From contig CAJNDL010000001.1 in assembly GCA_905221505.1 (NCBI GenBank), forward strand, positions 159,942 through 223,941: a DNA stretch of 64,000 bases, in the 5' to 3' direction. The notes under the pieces are model-generated. The model was not told the origin of the DNA and did not search any database. It saw only the letters and a program-made list of their open reading frames with translations. The stretch comes from a bacterium (GTDB taxonomy: Bacteria > Bacillota > Bacilli > Lactobacillales > Streptococcaceae). Positions 26,057 through 35,872 of the stretch are shown here, piece by piece; within the stretch, counting starts at the first letter, position 1; every line of letters begins with the position of its first letter. The position numbers and the translations under genes were made by a program.

Positions 26057-26617
26057 ATGTTTAAAAAATGGCGTTTAAAAGATGTTATCTTGCTTGCTTT
26101 CTTGTCTATCTTTTTTGGTGGCGTTTTTGTGGGCTCAGGCTATCTGTTTGATATTCTCACTCTGATTTTAGCCCCTCTTGGTTTGCAGGCCTTTGCTAAT
26201 GAAATCCTCTTTGGTCTCTGGTGTATGGCTGCGCCCATTGCTGCTATCTTTGTTCCAAGAGTCGGAAGTGCAACGATTGGAGAAGTGCTCGCTGCGCTTG
26301 CTGAAGTCCTTTATGGTAGCCAATTCGGTCTAGGCGCTCTTTTGTCTGGCTTGGTTCAAGGCTTGGGAAGTGAACTTGGTTTTATCGTAACCAAGAATCG
26401 CTATGAAAGTTGGCTCTCTCTAACTGCTAATAGTATTGGGATTACGCTTGTTAGCTTTGTCTATGAGTACATTAAGTTAGGTTACTACGCCTTCTCCCTT
26501 CCTTTTGTCCTTTCCTTGCTTGTGGTGCGCTTTATTTCTGTCTTTTTCTTCTGTACTATCTTGGTTCGTGCCATTGTCAAACTCTATCATCAGTTTGCAG
26601 CTGGGGGCAAGGCATAG
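26057..26617 (+). CDS. ykoE: YkoE-like ECF substrate-binding membrane protein (HMP/thiamin)
   Basis: A 186-residue integral membrane protein with about five helices, resembling the YkoE S component for thiamin or its pyrimidine moiety HMP. The charged loop VPRVGSATIGEVLAALAEVL is typical. AAAAGGAG precedes ATG 26057. It is the first gene after riboswitch 2, and its stop abuts the ATPase start. Substrate choice rests on the TPP riboswitch. Confidence 0.85.
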   Translation: MFKKWRLKDVILLAFLSIFFGGVFVGSGYLFDILTLILAPLGLQAFANEILFGLWCMAAPIAAIFVPRVGSATIGEVLAALAEVLYGSQFGLGALLSGLVQGLGSELGFIVTKNRYESWLSLTANSIGITLVSFVYEYIKLGYYAFSLPFVLSLLVVRFISVFFFCTILVRAIVKLYHQFAAGGKA

Positions 26618-28003
26618 ATGGGGCTGGAACTACGAGCGATTCAGTCCCCAATCTTCTCTGAGCCGATTGATTTTACTTTTCATGCGCAAGCCTTTACCTT
26701 GTTAGTTGGGAGCAGTGGTTCAGGAAAATCGAGCCTCTTTCAAATGATTGCCCAAGTCAGTTCTCTTCCCTATAGCGGTCAAGTCCTGATAAATGGGAGC
26801 GAGGTCAGTCAACTTTCTATCATCGAACGTGTCCAGACGGTTGGCATTCTCTTTCAAAATCCCAATCACCAGTTTACTATGGAGAACTTGTTTGAAGAGC
26901 TGATTTTTACCTTGGAAAATATTAGGCATCCCGTTCAGGAAATTGATTCTAAAATAGCAGAGGTGGTTCGACAATGTCGCTGCGAGAAGATCTTGCACCG
27001 TCCCATCCATCACTTATCAGGTGGAGAAAAGCAAAAGGTTGCCTTGGCAGTTCTCTTTGCCATGAATCCTAGGGTCTATCTCTTGGATGAGCCCTTCGCT
27101 TCCATTGACCGCAAGAGTAGGATAGAGATATTGGAGATTCTAAAAGAGTTAGCTTCTAATGGGAAGACAGTTATTTTGTGCGACCATGATTTAACGGACT
27201 ATGAAGCCTATATCGACCATATGGTGGAGCTAAGAGATGGCCAACTAGGGGAAGTGTTTCAAATCCCTACCTCAGAGATAACACAGGTTGCTTCAAAGGA
27301 AGTTGCTTCTAGCCCAGAACTATTCCATATGGATAGAACGATTTGTGAGCTGAATAAGCGCTCCCTCTTTTCGATTGCGGATTTCACATTCTACCAAGGA
27401 ATTTCCTGTATCTTGGGTGATAATGGTGTCGGGAAATCAACCCTCTTTCGGTCTATTCTTCAATTTCAAAAGTATAAGGGGCACATTACCTGGAAGGGGA
27501 CAGTCCTGAAAAAGAAAAAGAGTTTGTACCGTGACCTGACGGGTGTTGTTCAGGAAGCTGAGAAACAGTTTATCCGAGTCAGTCTGCGAGAAGAACTTCA
27601 ATTAGATGGACCTGATTCTGAAAGAAATCAGCGGATTCTCCAAGCTTTACAATATTTTGATCTGGAGCAGGCTCTTGATAAGAGTCCCTATCAATTAAGT
27701 GGTGGTCAGCAAAAGATTCTTCAGCTCTTGACCATCTTGACCAGCAAGGCTTCTGTGATCTTGCTAGACGAACCTTTTGCAGGTTTGGATGATAGAGCTT
27801 GCTATTATTTTTGTCAGTGGATTGTGGAGGACAGAAATCAAGGAAGAAGTTTTCTGATCATTAGCCATCGTTTATATCCCTTGATCTCTGTGGTTGATTA
27901 TTGGATTGAGATGACTAGTCAGGGTCTCAGTCATGTGAAAGCAGTGACAATTACCAAACCACTCACATCTCAGAGTAGCAATACCCAAAAGGAGGTGAGA
28001 TAG
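26618..28003 (+). CDS. ykoD: ECF transporter double ATPase (YkoD-like)
   Basis: A 461-residue protein with two fused ABC ATPase domains. Domain 1 has GSSGSGKSS (31-39), LSGGEKQKV (about 132) and YLLDEPFASID. Domain 2 has GDNGVGKST (about 266), LSGGQQKIL (about 358) and ILLDEPFAGLD. Such A/A' fusions energise ECF importers. It starts directly at the ykoE stop. Confidence 0.92.
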   Translation: MGLELRAIQSPIFSEPIDFTFHAQAFTLLVGSSGSGKSSLFQMIAQVSSLPYSGQVLINGSEVSQLSIIERVQTVGILFQNPNHQFTMENLFEELIFTLENIRHPVQEIDSKIAEVVRQCRCEKILHRPIHHLSGGEKQKVALAVLFAMNPRVYLLDEPFASIDRKSRIEILEILKELASNGKTVILCDHDLTDYEAYIDHMVELRDGQLGEVFQIPTSEITQVASKEVASSPELFHMDRTICELNKRSLFSIADFTFYQGISCILGDNGVGKSTLFRSILQFQKYKGHITWKGTVLKKKKSLYRDLTGVVQEAEKQFIRVSLREELQLDGPDSERNQRILQALQYFDLEQALDKSPYQLSGGQQKILQLLTILTSKASVILLDEPFAGLDDRACYYFCQWIVEDRNQGRSFLIISHRLYPLISVVDYWIEMTSQGLSHVKAVTITKPLTSQSSNTQKEVR

Positions 28004-28004
28004 T

Positions 28005-28655
28005 ATGGTCAAAGTAGCAACCCAGACACCGATTATCAGTCTCTTTTTGCTGATTTTATCCTTGGAAACATCTTTTATTCCTTCGATTGCTCTGAATCTT
28101 TCGGTAGTCGCATTCTGTATTCTCTTTATGCTCTATTACCGTCGATTTAAGATGTTGGCTTGGATGCTATTGCTCGCCATTTTACCATCTTTTGCCAACT
28201 ACTGGGCAGTTCAGTTACATGGGGATGCTTCGCAGGCAGTCATGCTTGGAACGAGGGCCTTTGTGACAGTTTGTATAGGCCTTGTCTTTGTTTCCTCTAT
28301 TTCCCTAAAAGAGCTTCTCTTGTACTTGGCTCAAAAGGGGTTATCACGCTCTTGGGCCTATGCCTTGATTGTGGTATTCAATTCCTTCCCCCTTATTCAG
28401 CAAGAAATCAAGTCCCTCAAGGAAGCTTGCTTATTACGCGGTCAAGAACTACATTTTTGGTCGCCCCTGATTTACAGTAAGGTTTTGATGACGGTCTTTA
28501 GATGGCGCCATCTTTATCTGAGAGCTCTATCTGCGCATGGATATGACGAACATGCACAGTTGGAAAATCACTATCGGACCTTTTATATTCCTAAAAAAAC
28601 AAAATTAATCTACCTGCTGTTCTTTTTATTACTTCAAAGCAGTCTATTTTTATAA
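28005..28655 (+). CDS. ykoC: ECF transporter T component (YkoC-like)
   Basis: A 216-residue CbiQ/EcfT-type membrane protein, with four to six helices and the two cytoplasmic coupling motifs near ACLLRGQ and SAHGYDE. It links the S component to the ATPase. AAGGAGGTGAG precedes the ATG. Confidence 0.88.
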   Translation: MVKVATQTPIISLFLLILSLETSFIPSIALNLSVVAFCILFMLYYRRFKMLAWMLLLAILPSFANYWAVQLHGDASQAVMLGTRAFVTVCIGLVFVSSISLKELLLYLAQKGLSRSWAYALIVVFNSFPLIQQEIKSLKEACLLRGQELHFWSPLIYSKVLMTVFRWRHLYLRALSAHGYDEHAQLENHYRTFYIPKKTKLIYLLFFLLLQSSLFL

Positions 28656-28665
28656 AGGAGTTATT

Positions 28666-29358
28666 ATGGAATTTACAGATATTGCGATGGAATTATCCAA
28701 GGAAGCTTGGCAGGCTTCCTTTCATCACCCCTTTGTTTTACAGTTACAAGAGGGAAATTTAGACCCGTCCATCTTTCGCTATTACTTGATTCAGGATGCC
28801 TACTATTTGAAGGCCTTCTCAGAAGCCTATCACCTCTTGGCTGATAAGATTTCAAACCAAGAGATGAAAAGACTCTTGAAACAAAATGCCCAGAGTCTAG
28901 TGGAGGGTGAGTTATTTATCCGCCAACAATTTTTCAAGGAATTGGAAATCAGCGACCAGGAAATGGAGCAACATCCAATCGCTCCGACCTGTTATCATTA
29001 TATTTCACACATTTATCGGCAATTTGAAGAGCCGAACTTGGGCATTGCTTTTGCAAGTTTGCTCCCTTGTCCCTGGCTATACCATGATATAGGCAAATCA
29101 CTTAATCTTAAACCATCACCAAATCCTCTCTACCAACAATGGATTGAAACTTATATTACGGATGAGTTGGAGCAGCAAATCAGAGAGGAAGAAGCGCTGG
29201 TCAATCAGCTCTATAGAGAAAGCGATGAGACAGACAAGAAAAAAATGCTAGATGCCTTCCACATCAGTGTTCATATGGAAGCCAAGTTTTGGGAAATGGC
29301 CTACCAACACCAGACATGGAAGAGCGATTTACAGTCTTTAGAAAAGGGAGAAGAATAG
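28666..29358 (+). CDS. tenA: TenA-C-type aminopyrimidine aminohydrolase (thiaminase II)
   Basis: A 230-residue TenA with the classical catalytic Cys135 in LLPCPWLYHDIG and YYLIQDAYYLKAF near the N-terminus. It hydrolyses aminomethyl-HMP-type thiamin breakdown products to HMP, which ThiD then phosphorylates. It sits with the HMP-type transporter, consistent with import and salvage. Confidence 0.92.
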   Translation: MEFTDIAMELSKEAWQASFHHPFVLQLQEGNLDPSIFRYYLIQDAYYLKAFSEAYHLLADKISNQEMKRLLKQNAQSLVEGELFIRQQFFKELEISDQEMEQHPIAPTCYHYISHIYRQFEEPNLGIAFASLLPCPWLYHDIGKSLNLKPSPNPLYQQWIETYITDELEQQIREEEALVNQLYRESDETDKKKMLDAFHISVHMEAKFWEMAYQHQTWKSDLQSLEKGEE

Positions 29359-29362
29359 TAAC

Positions 29363-29887
29363 ATGAGAAACCACCAACTACAAGTTCACAAATTAACCAT
29401 TTTATCCATGATGATTGCTCTTGACGTAGTTCTTACACCCATCTTTCGAATTGAGGGAATGGCACCGATGTCCAGTGTAGTCAATATTCTGGCAGGAATT
29501 ATGATGGGGCCAGCTTATGCTTTAGTTATGGCAACTGTGACAGCTTTTATCCGTATGACAACTCAAGGGATTCCACCTTTAGCACTTACAGGAGCGACTT
29601 TTGGAGCCCTTCTTGCAGGTCTCTTTTATAAGTACGGTCGGAAATTTCACTATTCTGCTCTAGGAGAAATTGTGGGAACAGGTATTATTGGTTCAATTGT
29701 TTCCTATCCTGTTATGGTACTCTTTACAGGATCGGCTGCTAAGCTTAGCTGGTTTATCTACACACCTCGATTTTTCGGAGCAACCTTGATTGGTACAGCG
29801 ATTTCCTTTATTGCCTTTCGATTTTTAATCAAGCAGGAATTCTTTAAAAAAGTGCAGGGATATTTCTTTGGAGAAAGGATAGAATGA
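29363..29887 (+). CDS. thiW: ThiW, thiazole-specific ECF S component
   Basis: A 174-residue membrane protein with about five helices and the ECF S-component N-terminus ([20 protein letters not shown]) plus [18 protein letters not shown]. ThiW proteins are thought to import hydroxyethylthiazole. It is followed without gap by thiM, the kinase for that compound; the stop overlaps the thiM start. Confidence 0.88.
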   Translation: MRNHQLQVHKLTILSMMIALDVVLTPIFRIEGMAPMSSVVNILAGIMMGPAYALVMATVTAFIRMTTQGIPPLALTGATFGALLAGLFYKYGRKFHYSALGEIVGTGIIGSIVSYPVMVLFTGSAAKLSWFIYTPRFFGATLIGTAISFIAFRFLIKQEFFKKVQGYFFGERIE

Positions 29888-30690
29888 TGCAGGAATTGAC
29901 AAATCCTTTCCCTCTAGGCTCTAGTTCCCTAATTCACTGTATCACCAATGAGATTTCTTGTGAGATGCTAGCAAATGGGATTTTGGCTCTGGGGTGTAAA
30001 CCAGTTATGGCAGATGATCCCCGTGAGGTTCTTGATTTTACCAAACAAAGCCAGGCCCTCTTCATCAATTTGGGGCATTTGTCAGCTGAGAAGGAAAAAG
30101 CAATCCGTATGGCAGCTTCTTATACAGATAAAGTTTGTCTCCCAATGGTAGTAGATGCGGTTGGCGTAACAGCTTCATCCATTCGTAAGAGCTTAGCTAA
30201 AGACCTTTTAGACTATAGCCCCACGGTCCTTAAAGGAAACATGTCGGAAATCCGAAGTCTTGTTGGATTAAAACACCATGGCGTTGGGGTCGATGCGAGT
30301 TCTAAAGATCAAGAAACTGAGGATTTACTTCAAGTCTTGAAAGACTGGTGTCAGACCTATTCAGGTATGTCATTCTTAGTCACTGGCCCCAAGGATCTCA
30401 TCGTTTCAGAGAATCAGGTCGCTGTACTGGGAAATGGTTGTGCAGAATTAGACTGGATAACAGGGACAGGAGACTTAGTTGGAGCCTTGACAGCCGTTTT
30501 TCTCAGCCAAGGAAAGACTGGATTTGAAGCTTCGTGTCTAGCAGTCTCTTATCTCAATATCTCTGCTGAGAGAATAGTTGTTCAAGGAATGGGATTGGAA
30601 GATTTTCGCTACCAAGTACTCAATCAGCTTTCTCTCCTCAAAAGAGATGAAAACTGGCTAGATGCCATTAAAGGAGATATTTATGAATAG
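29884..30690 (+). CDS. thiM: Hydroxyethylthiazole kinase
   Basis: A 268-residue ribokinase-like kinase phosphorylating thiazole alcohol. It has VHCITN-type [27 protein letters not shown] and the catalytic [11 protein letters not shown] (Asp). Two adjacent ATGs (29884, 29887) are possible starts. It overlaps thiW and thiE. Confidence 0.94.
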   Translation: MMQELTNPFPLGSSSLIHCITNEISCEMLANGILALGCKPVMADDPREVLDFTKQSQALFINLGHLSAEKEKAIRMAASYTDKVCLPMVVDAVGVTASSIRKSLAKDLLDYSPTVLKGNMSEIRSLVGLKHHGVGVDASSKDQETEDLLQVLKDWCQTYSGMSFLVTGPKDLIVSENQVAVLGNGCAELDWITGTGDLVGALTAVFLSQGKTGFEASCLAVSYLNISAERIVVQGMGLEDFRYQVLNQLSLLKRDENWLDAIKGDIYE

Positions 30691-31315
30691 GGAAGCACTT
30701 AGACTGTATCTGGTAACCAATCGCTACCAAGATTCCTTGGAAAGTTTTCTTGAAAAGGTTGAGACGGCTTGCCGTTCAGGGGTTACCATAGTCCAATTAC
30801 GAGAAAAAAATCTCACAACTAATCAATATTATCAACTGGCAAAACAAGTCAAGGAAATAACAGATGCCTATCAGGTACCCTTGATAATCGATGATCGTTT
30901 GGATGTTTGTCTTGCGGTTGATGCTGCAGGTTTGCATATTGGAGACGATGAGCTACCAGTTTCGGTTGCCCGACAAGTCTTGGGTCCTGACAAAATACTT
31001 GGTGTCACAGCTAAAACTGTAAAAAGAGCCCTTGAGGCAGAAGAATCAGGTGCAGATTACTTGGGAACAGGAGCCATTTTCCCAACAACCACTAAGGAAA
31101 ATGCGCCTATCACCTTGATTTCAACCTTGAAGACAATTTGCCAAAGGGTTGCCATTCCAGTAGTTGCTATTGGAGGCTTAACTTCTGAGAATATCGACCA
31201 GCTTATGGGCACTGGCATAGCTGGTGTAGCTGTAGTACGTGATTTAATGCAGGCAGAAGATATTGAGGTAAAAACGCAAGCCTTTTTAACAAAGCTGGAT
31301 GACATTATTTCCTAA
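30683..31315 (+). CDS. thiE: Thiamin-phosphate synthase
   Basis: A 210-residue TIM-barrel enzyme joining HMP-PP and thiazole phosphate. Motifs are [35 protein letters not shown] and VAIGG. AAGGAG at 30671-30676 fits ATG 30683 (rather than 30662), giving an 8-nt overlap with thiM. Last gene of the operon. Confidence 0.95.
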   Translation: MNREALRLYLVTNRYQDSLESFLEKVETACRSGVTIVQLREKNLTTNQYYQLAKQVKEITDAYQVPLIIDDRLDVCLAVDAAGLHIGDDELPVSVARQVLGPDKILGVTAKTVKRALEAEESGADYLGTGAIFPTTTKENAPITLISTLKTICQRVAIPVVAIGGLTSENIDQLMGTGIAGVAVVRDLMQAEDIEVKTQAFLTKLDDIIS

Positions 31316-31319
31316 TTAA

Positions 31320-31430
31320 TACTCAATGAAAATCAAAGAGCAAACTAGGAAGCTAGCTGCAGGTTGCTCAAAACACAGCTTTGAGATTGCAGATATAGCT
31401 GACGTAGTTTGAAGAGATTTTCGAAGAGTA
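31320..31430 (-). repeat. BOX element (boxA-partial boxB-boxC)
   Basis: A 111-bp element reading, on the minus strand, from TACTCTTCGAAAATC to TTTTCATTGAGTA. It has partial boxA and boxB (TTTTGAGC) and a full boxC. It lies between convergent thiE and thiD. Confidence 0.85.
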
Positions 31431-31431
31431 C

Positions 31432-31476
31432 AAAAACTCTCTAATTCCCTTAAAGTAGGAACTAGAGAGTTTTTTT
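31432..31476. terminator. Bidirectional terminator between thiE and thiD
   Basis: AAAAACTCTCTA (31432-31443) pairs with TAGAGAGTTTTT (31463-31474). It overlaps the thiD stop codon. Confidence 0.85.
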
Positions 31477-32266
31477 AATCTTTAAAGCTTGTATGGTTGA
31501 CTGGACCAGAACCATGACCGAGTTGAGGGGCATCTTGGATGGCTTTTGTGATAAAGGCCTTGGCCTTATCAACTGCCTGATAAAGGGTCTTACCCTTGGC
31601 TAGTTCAGCTGTAATCACTGCAGCAAAGGTACATCCGGTACCATGGGTGTGACAGGTTTGAATTCGAGGACTTTCCCAGACAAATTGCTCATCCTTGGTA
31701 AAGAGGAAATCCTTGGCACCGCCTTCGAGATGCCCACCTTTGATAACAACAGACTGGGGACCAAATTCTTTTAAAATCAGGCGACCGGCACGCTGCATGT
31801 CTTCAGGATCATGGATTGAAAAACCAACAATCTCTTCTGCCTCAGGAAGATTGGGAGTAATAATGGTTGCAAGTGGAAGCAGGTTTGTTTTTAGGTAGGT
31901 TCTGGCACTGGTATCAATTAGGGTGTCTCCACTCGTAGCGACCATAACAGGGTCAAGGACGTATGGACAATCCAGCTTTTTAAGATAGGGCTGGATGATT
32001 TCCATGATTTCAGTAGTTGCCAACATCCCAGTTTTTACAGCCTGAGGCTTGATATCCGAAAAGACACTGTCCAATTGGGCTTTCAACATTTGAGGAGAAA
32101 CGTGTTCGATTAGCTGAACGCCTCTGGTATTTTGAGCGACAAGGCTTGTCACAACTGCCATTCCATAGACATCTCTAGCTTGGAATGACTTTAAATCAGC
32201 CATAATACCAGCACCACCACTAGGGTCAGTCCCTGCAATGGTCAAAGCAACGGGTAAATAAGTCAT
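31475..32266 (-). CDS. thiD: Hydroxymethylpyrimidine/phosphomethylpyrimidine kinase
   Basis: A 263-residue ribokinase-fold enzyme that phosphorylates HMP twice. Motifs are IAGTDPSGGAGIMADLK, VLDPVMVATSGD, VIKGGH and HGTGCTFAA. GGGAGG precedes the ATG. It has its own TPP riboswitch, separate from the convergent transporter operon. With TenA, ThiM and ThiE it gives full salvage to thiamin phosphate. Confidence 0.95.
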   Translation of the reverse strand: MTYLPVALTIAGTDPSGGAGIMADLKSFQARDVYGMAVVTSLVAQNTRGVQLIEHVSPQMLKAQLDSVFSDIKPQAVKTGMLATTEIMEIIQPYLKKLDCPYVLDPVMVATSGDTLIDTSARTYLKTNLLPLATIITPNLPEAEEIVGFSIHDPEDMQRAGRLILKEFGPQSVVIKGGHLEGGAKDFLFTKDEQFVWESPRIQTCHTHGTGCTFAAVITAELAKGKTLYQAVDKAKAFITKAIQDAPQLGHGSGPVNHTSFKD

Positions 32267-32361
32267 CTAAAACCTCCCAACCAACTGAAGTTTGTATTCT
32301 TAAGAACAAGCTAGTCTATTTCAGGAAGGCAATAGAAGACTGCTAGTCTCCATTATGATTT

Positions 32362-32442
32362 CCACTTCCATCAGCTAGCATTACCTAGATTGAGTCAAAG
32401 GGTCTAACAGTAGTTAATCTCAGCTTTACGCACCCCTAGTGG
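32362..32442 (-). promoter_or_regulatory. TPP riboswitch 3 (thiD leader)
   Basis: On the minus strand P1 CCACT (32442-32438) pairs with AGTGG (32366-32362), enclosing GGGGTGC, GCTGAGA, ACCC and GGTAATGCTAGC, the THI-box elements. The sequence differs from riboswitches 1 and 2. No T-run terminator follows before thiD, so control may be at translation. Confidence 0.92.
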
Positions 32443-32460
32443 TTGTTTTCTTTTTTCTTC

Positions 32461-32469
32461 AGTATAGCA
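32461..32469 (-). promoter_or_regulatory. Extended -10 promoter of thiD
   Basis: TGC-TATACT on the minus strand (-10 at 32461-32466), upstream of the aptamer. Confidence 0.65.
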
Positions 32470-32560
32470 TATTTTTATAGTTTATATAGTAAAATTTGAC
32501 TGCAAATCTCTCGTTACATGATTAGAATTCTATTTTTCGAAAAAATAATAAAAATTATAG

Positions 32561-32616
32561 TTGACAAATGTAGATTTTCGGAGTATACTAATAATTGTAA
32601 TCGACAAATGTAGATT
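32561..32616 (+). promoter_or_regulatory. cop promoter with two CopY operators
   Basis: -35 TTGACA (32561-32566), 17-bp spacer, -10 TATACT (32584-32589). Two cop boxes with the core GACAAATGTAGATT, consistent with the KACAnnYGTA pattern, start 40 bp apart: 32561-32576 over the -35 and 32601-32616 just downstream. Copper is expected to release CopY. Confidence 0.9.
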
Positions 32617-32630
32617 TAGGAGGTGTGATT

Positions 32631-33026
32631 ATGCAGATTTCAGATGCAGAATGGCAGGTCATGAAGATTATTTGGATGCAAGGAGAGCAGACCAGTACGG
32701 ATTTGATCAGGGTTCTGGCGGAGCGGTTCGACTGGTCCAAGTCGACCATTCAAACTCTTTTGGCTCGTTTGGTTGAGAAAGAGTGTCTGACAAGGAAAAA
32801 AGAAGGCAAGTTCTTTGTCTATTCAGCCCTTTTAACTTTGGACCAAAGTCGGGATTTACTTGTCCAAGATATCAAGGACAAGGTTTGTTCTCGTAGGGTT
32901 AAGAACTTGTTGGCTGATTTGATTGCTGAATGTGATTTTACTCTGGCTGACTTGGAAGGCTTGGAAGAAGTGATTTCTAAGAAGAAATCAAGCGCTGTAA
33001 CAGAAGTAAAATGTAATTGTATGTAA
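32631..33026 (+). CDS. copY: Copper-responsive repressor CopY
   Basis: A 131-residue BlaI/MecI-type winged-helix repressor (SDAEWQVMKIIWMQG; STIQTLLARL) with a short C-terminal metal site CNC. Many CopY proteins end in CxCxxxxCxC; this one has only the single CxC pair, as I recall for pneumococcal CopY. AGGAGG precedes ATG 32631. It represses its own operon. Confidence 0.93.
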   Translation: MQISDAEWQVMKIIWMQGEQTSTDLIRVLAERFDWSKSTIQTLLARLVEKECLTRKKEGKFFVYSALLTLDQSRDLLVQDIKDKVCSRRVKNLLADLIAECDFTLADLEGLEEVISKKKSSAVTEVKCNCM

Positions 33027-33036
33027 AGGAGACGTC

Positions 33037-33408
33037 ATGTTAAATAGCATTGTAACCATTGTTTGTATTGCCCTTATCGCGTTTATCTTGTTTTGGTTTT
33101 TCAAAAAGCCTGAAAAATCTGGACAAAAGGCCCAGCAAAAAAAGGGCTACCAAGAGATTCGAGTGGAGGTCATGGGAGGCTATACGCCTGAGTTGATTAT
33201 CCTCAAGAAATCAGTGCCAGCCCGCATTGTCTTTGACCGTAAGGATCCTTCACCATGTCTGGATCAAATTGTTTTTCCAGACTTTGGTGTACATGCGGAC
33301 CTGCCTATGGGGGAAGAGTATATAGTGGAAATCACGCCTGAGCAGGCTGGAGAGTATGGTTTCTCTTGTGGCATGAATATGATGCACGGTAAGATGATTG
33401 TAGAATAG
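33037..33408 (+). CDS. cupA: Membrane-anchored cupredoxin copper chaperone CupA
   Basis: A 123-residue protein with one N-terminal transmembrane helix (about 4-22) and a cupredoxin fold. Copper ligands expected from the pneumococcal CupA work are visible: Cys74 in SPCLD and Cys111, Met113, Met115/116 in SCGMNMMH. It hands Cu(I) to CopA. It lies between copY and copA. Confidence 0.93.
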   Translation: MLNSIVTIVCIALIAFILFWFFKKPEKSGQKAQQKKGYQEIRVEVMGGYTPELIILKKSVPARIVFDRKDPSPCLDQIVFPDFGVHADLPMGEEYIVEITPEQAGEYGFSCGMNMMHGKMIVE

Positions 33409-33417
33409 GAGAATGAT

Positions 33418-35661
33418 ATGACTGAAATTGTAAAAGCAAGTCTTGAAAATGGTGTTCAAAAAATTCGTATCACGGCAGACAAAGGCTACCATCCAGCCCA
33501 CATTCAACTGCAAAAAGGAGTTCCTGCTGAGATCACCTTTCACCGTGTGACACCTTCAAACTGTTATAAGGAAATTCTGTTTGAAGAAGAAGGCATCTTG
33601 GAACCAATCGGCGTAGATGAGGAGAAAGTCATTCGTTTTACACCTCAAGAATTAGGTCAACATGAATTTTCTTGTGGTATGAAGATGCAAAAGGGAAGTT
33701 ATACAGTTGTTGAGAAGACTCGAAAATCTCTATCACTTTTACAGCGTTTTTGGATTACTAGTATCTTTACTGTGCCTCTTGTGATCCTCATGATTGGGAT
33801 GTCGACAGGAGGAATTAGTCACCAAGTCATGCGTTGGGGCACCTTTTTAGCCACAACACCGATTATGCTGGTAGCAGGTGGTCCTTATATCCAAAGTGCT
33901 TGGGCTAGTTTTAAAAAGCACAATGCCAACATGGATACCTTGGTTGCTCTGGGAACCCTAGTGGCCTATTTCTATAGCTTAGTTGCCCTCTTCGCTGGCC
34001 TCCCCGTTTACTTTGAAAGTGCTGCATTTATCTTCTTCTTCGTTCTTATGGGAGCCGTTTTTGAGGAGAAAATGCGGAAAAATACTTCCCAAGCTGTGGA
34101 GAAATTACTTGACTTGCAGGCTAAAACTGCAGAAGTCTTGCGTGAGGATAGCTATGTTCAAGTCCCTTTGGAGCAAGTCAAGGTAGGTGACCTGATTCGA
34201 GTGCGTCCCGGTGGAAAGATTGCGGTTGATGGTATCGTAGTGGAAGGTGTCTCCAGTATTGATGAATCCATGGTGACAGGTGAGAGCCTGCCGGTAGACA
34301 AAACAGTTGGAGATACCGTCATTGGCTCCACCATCAATAATAGTGGAACACTTGTTTTTAGAGCAGAAAAAGTTGGTTCAGAGACTGTTTTGGCTCAGAT
34401 TGTGGATTTTGTGAAGAAAGCTCAGACAAGTCGTGCGCCGATTCAGGACTTGACGGATAAAATTTCAGGCATTTTTGTCCCAGCAGTTGTCATTTTAGGA
34501 ATCGTGACCTTTTGGGTCTGGTTTGTCTTGCTCAGGGATAGTGTAGTCGTGCTTGGAGCCAGCTTTGTCTCTTCTCTTCTTTACGGGGTGGCTGTTTTGA
34601 TTATTGCCTGTCCTTGTGCATTGGGACTCGCAACACCAACAGCCCTTATGGTGGGGACAGGACGCAGTGCCAAGATGGGAGTTCTCCTCAAAAATGGAAC
34701 GGTTCTACAGGAAATCCAGAAAGTTCAAACTATCGTCTTTGATAAGACCGGGACTTTGACTGAAGGGAAACCTGTGGTCACAGATATCATCGGCGACGAA
34801 GTAGAAGTGCTTGGATTGGCAGCTTCCTTGGAAGAAGCTTCTCAACACCCACTGGCTGAAGCCGTTGTGAAACGAGCGAGTGAAGCTGGACTTGAGTTTC
34901 AAACTGTTGAAAATTTCCAAGCCTTGCACGGAAGAGGTGTCTCAGGGCAAATCAATGGAAAACAAGTTCTGCTTGGAAATGCTAAAATGCTGGATGGCAT
35001 GAACATTTCTAGCACTTATCAAGAAAAACTAGAAGAACTGGAAAAAGAAGCTAAGACAGTTGTTTTCTTGGCTGTGGACAATGAAATTAAAGGCTTGCTT
35101 GCTCTGCAAGATATTCCCAAGGAAAATGCTAAGCTAGCCATCAGTCAGCTGCAAAAACGTGGTCTTAAAACAGTCATGCTGACAGGAGACAATGCCGGTG
35201 TGGCGCGTGCTATTGCCAATCAGATCGGAATAGATGAGGTCATTGCAGGTGTCTTGCCAGAAGAAAAAGCCCATGAAATCCATCAACTGCAACAGTCAGG
35301 CAAGGTAGCCTTTGTTGGGGACGGTATCAATGATGCCCCTGCCCTCAGTGTTGCAGATGTGGGAATTGCCATGGGAGCTGGAACAGATATTGCCATCGAG
35401 TCAGCAGATTTGGTGTTGACAACTAATAATCTCCTAGGAGTGGTTCGTGCCTTTGACATGAGTAAGAAAACCTTTAATCGTATTCTGCTCAATCTTTTCT
35501 GGGCCTTTATCTACAACGTCGTCGGAATTCCGATAGCAGCAGGTGTCTTTTCAGGTGTTGGACTGGCCCTCAATCCAGAACTAGCTGGTCTAGCTATGGC
35601 CTTTAGTTCTGTATCTGTGCTGACCAGTTCCCTTCTGTTAAACTTTAGTAAAATAGATTAA
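33418..35661 (+). CDS. copA: Copper-exporting P1B ATPase CopA
   Basis: A 747-residue Cu(I) efflux ATPase. Instead of the usual CxxC HMA domain, the first ~100 residues are a cupredoxin-like domain similar to CupA ([19 protein letters not shown]). The transport motif CPC is near residue 398, DKTGT at 442 (phosphorylated Asp), HP in SQHPLAEA, and GDGINDAP near 633. Its start lies 9 nt after cupA. Followed by a terminator. Confidence 0.95.
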   Translation: MTEIVKASLENGVQKIRITADKGYHPAHIQLQKGVPAEITFHRVTPSNCYKEILFEEEGILEPIGVDEEKVIRFTPQELGQHEFSCGMKMQKGSYTVVEKTRKSLSLLQRFWITSIFTVPLVILMIGMSTGGISHQVMRWGTFLATTPIMLVAGGPYIQSAWASFKKHNANMDTLVALGTLVAYFYSLVALFAGLPVYFESAAFIFFFVLMGAVFEEKMRKNTSQAVEKLLDLQAKTAEVLREDSYVQVPLEQVKVGDLIRVRPGGKIAVDGIVVEGVSSIDESMVTGESLPVDKTVGDTVIGSTINNSGTLVFRAEKVGSETVLAQIVDFVKKAQTSRAPIQDLTDKISGIFVPAVVILGIVTFWVWFVLLRDSVVVLGASFVSSLLYGVAVLIIACPCALGLATPTALMVGTGRSAKMGVLLKNGTVLQEIQKVQTIVFDKTGTLTEGKPVVTDIIGDEVEVLGLAASLEEASQHPLAEAVVKRASEAGLEFQTVENFQALHGRGVSGQINGKQVLLGNAKMLDGMNISSTYQEKLEELEKEAKTVVFLAVDNEIKGLLALQDIPKENAKLAISQLQKRGLKTVMLTGDNAGVARAIANQIGIDEVIAGVLPEEKAHEIHQLQQSGKVAFVGDGINDAPALSVADVGIAMGAGTDIAIESADLVLTTNNLLGVVRAFDMSKKTFNRILLNLFWAFIYNVVGIPIAAGVFSGVGLALNPELAGLAMAFSSVSVLTSSLLLNFSKID

Positions 35662-35684
35662 AAGCGGGTTTGCTCGCTTTTTAT
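35659..35684 (+). terminator. Terminator of the cop operon
   Basis: AAAAGCG pairs with CGCTTTTT around GGTTTGCT (inner G-C/G-T pairs), ending in Ts. Confidence 0.75.
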
Positions 35685-35801
35685 TATAAAACAGAGACTA
35701 AAAATGTTTTCAAACTGTATTGTAATAGAGAATAGAAACTTCTGAGCAGATTCTTAGTAAACTAAAAATAAATGTGATAAATTAGTAGTGTAAAAATTTA
35801 C

Positions 35802-35815
35802 TGAAACGTTTTCAA
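35802..35815 (+). promoter_or_regulatory. cre-like site before spxB
   Basis: TGAAACGTTTTCAA matches the cre core (TGnAAnCGnTTTC). It lies in the spacer of a possible promoter TTTACT (35797-35802) - 17 bp - TATATG (35820-35825). The promoter call is tentative; the cre call is stronger. Confidence 0.6.
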
Positions 35816-35872
35816 AAACTATATGAAACCTTTTTTAGTAGATTTAAAAATATTTGAAGGAGAGTTATCACT

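Noticed and set aside
31320-31430. RUP elements instead of BOX
   Set aside because: The inner sequence in related copies (ACGGCAAGGCGACG) is the boxA primer target and the ends match boxA and boxC, so BOX is the better name for all five copies.
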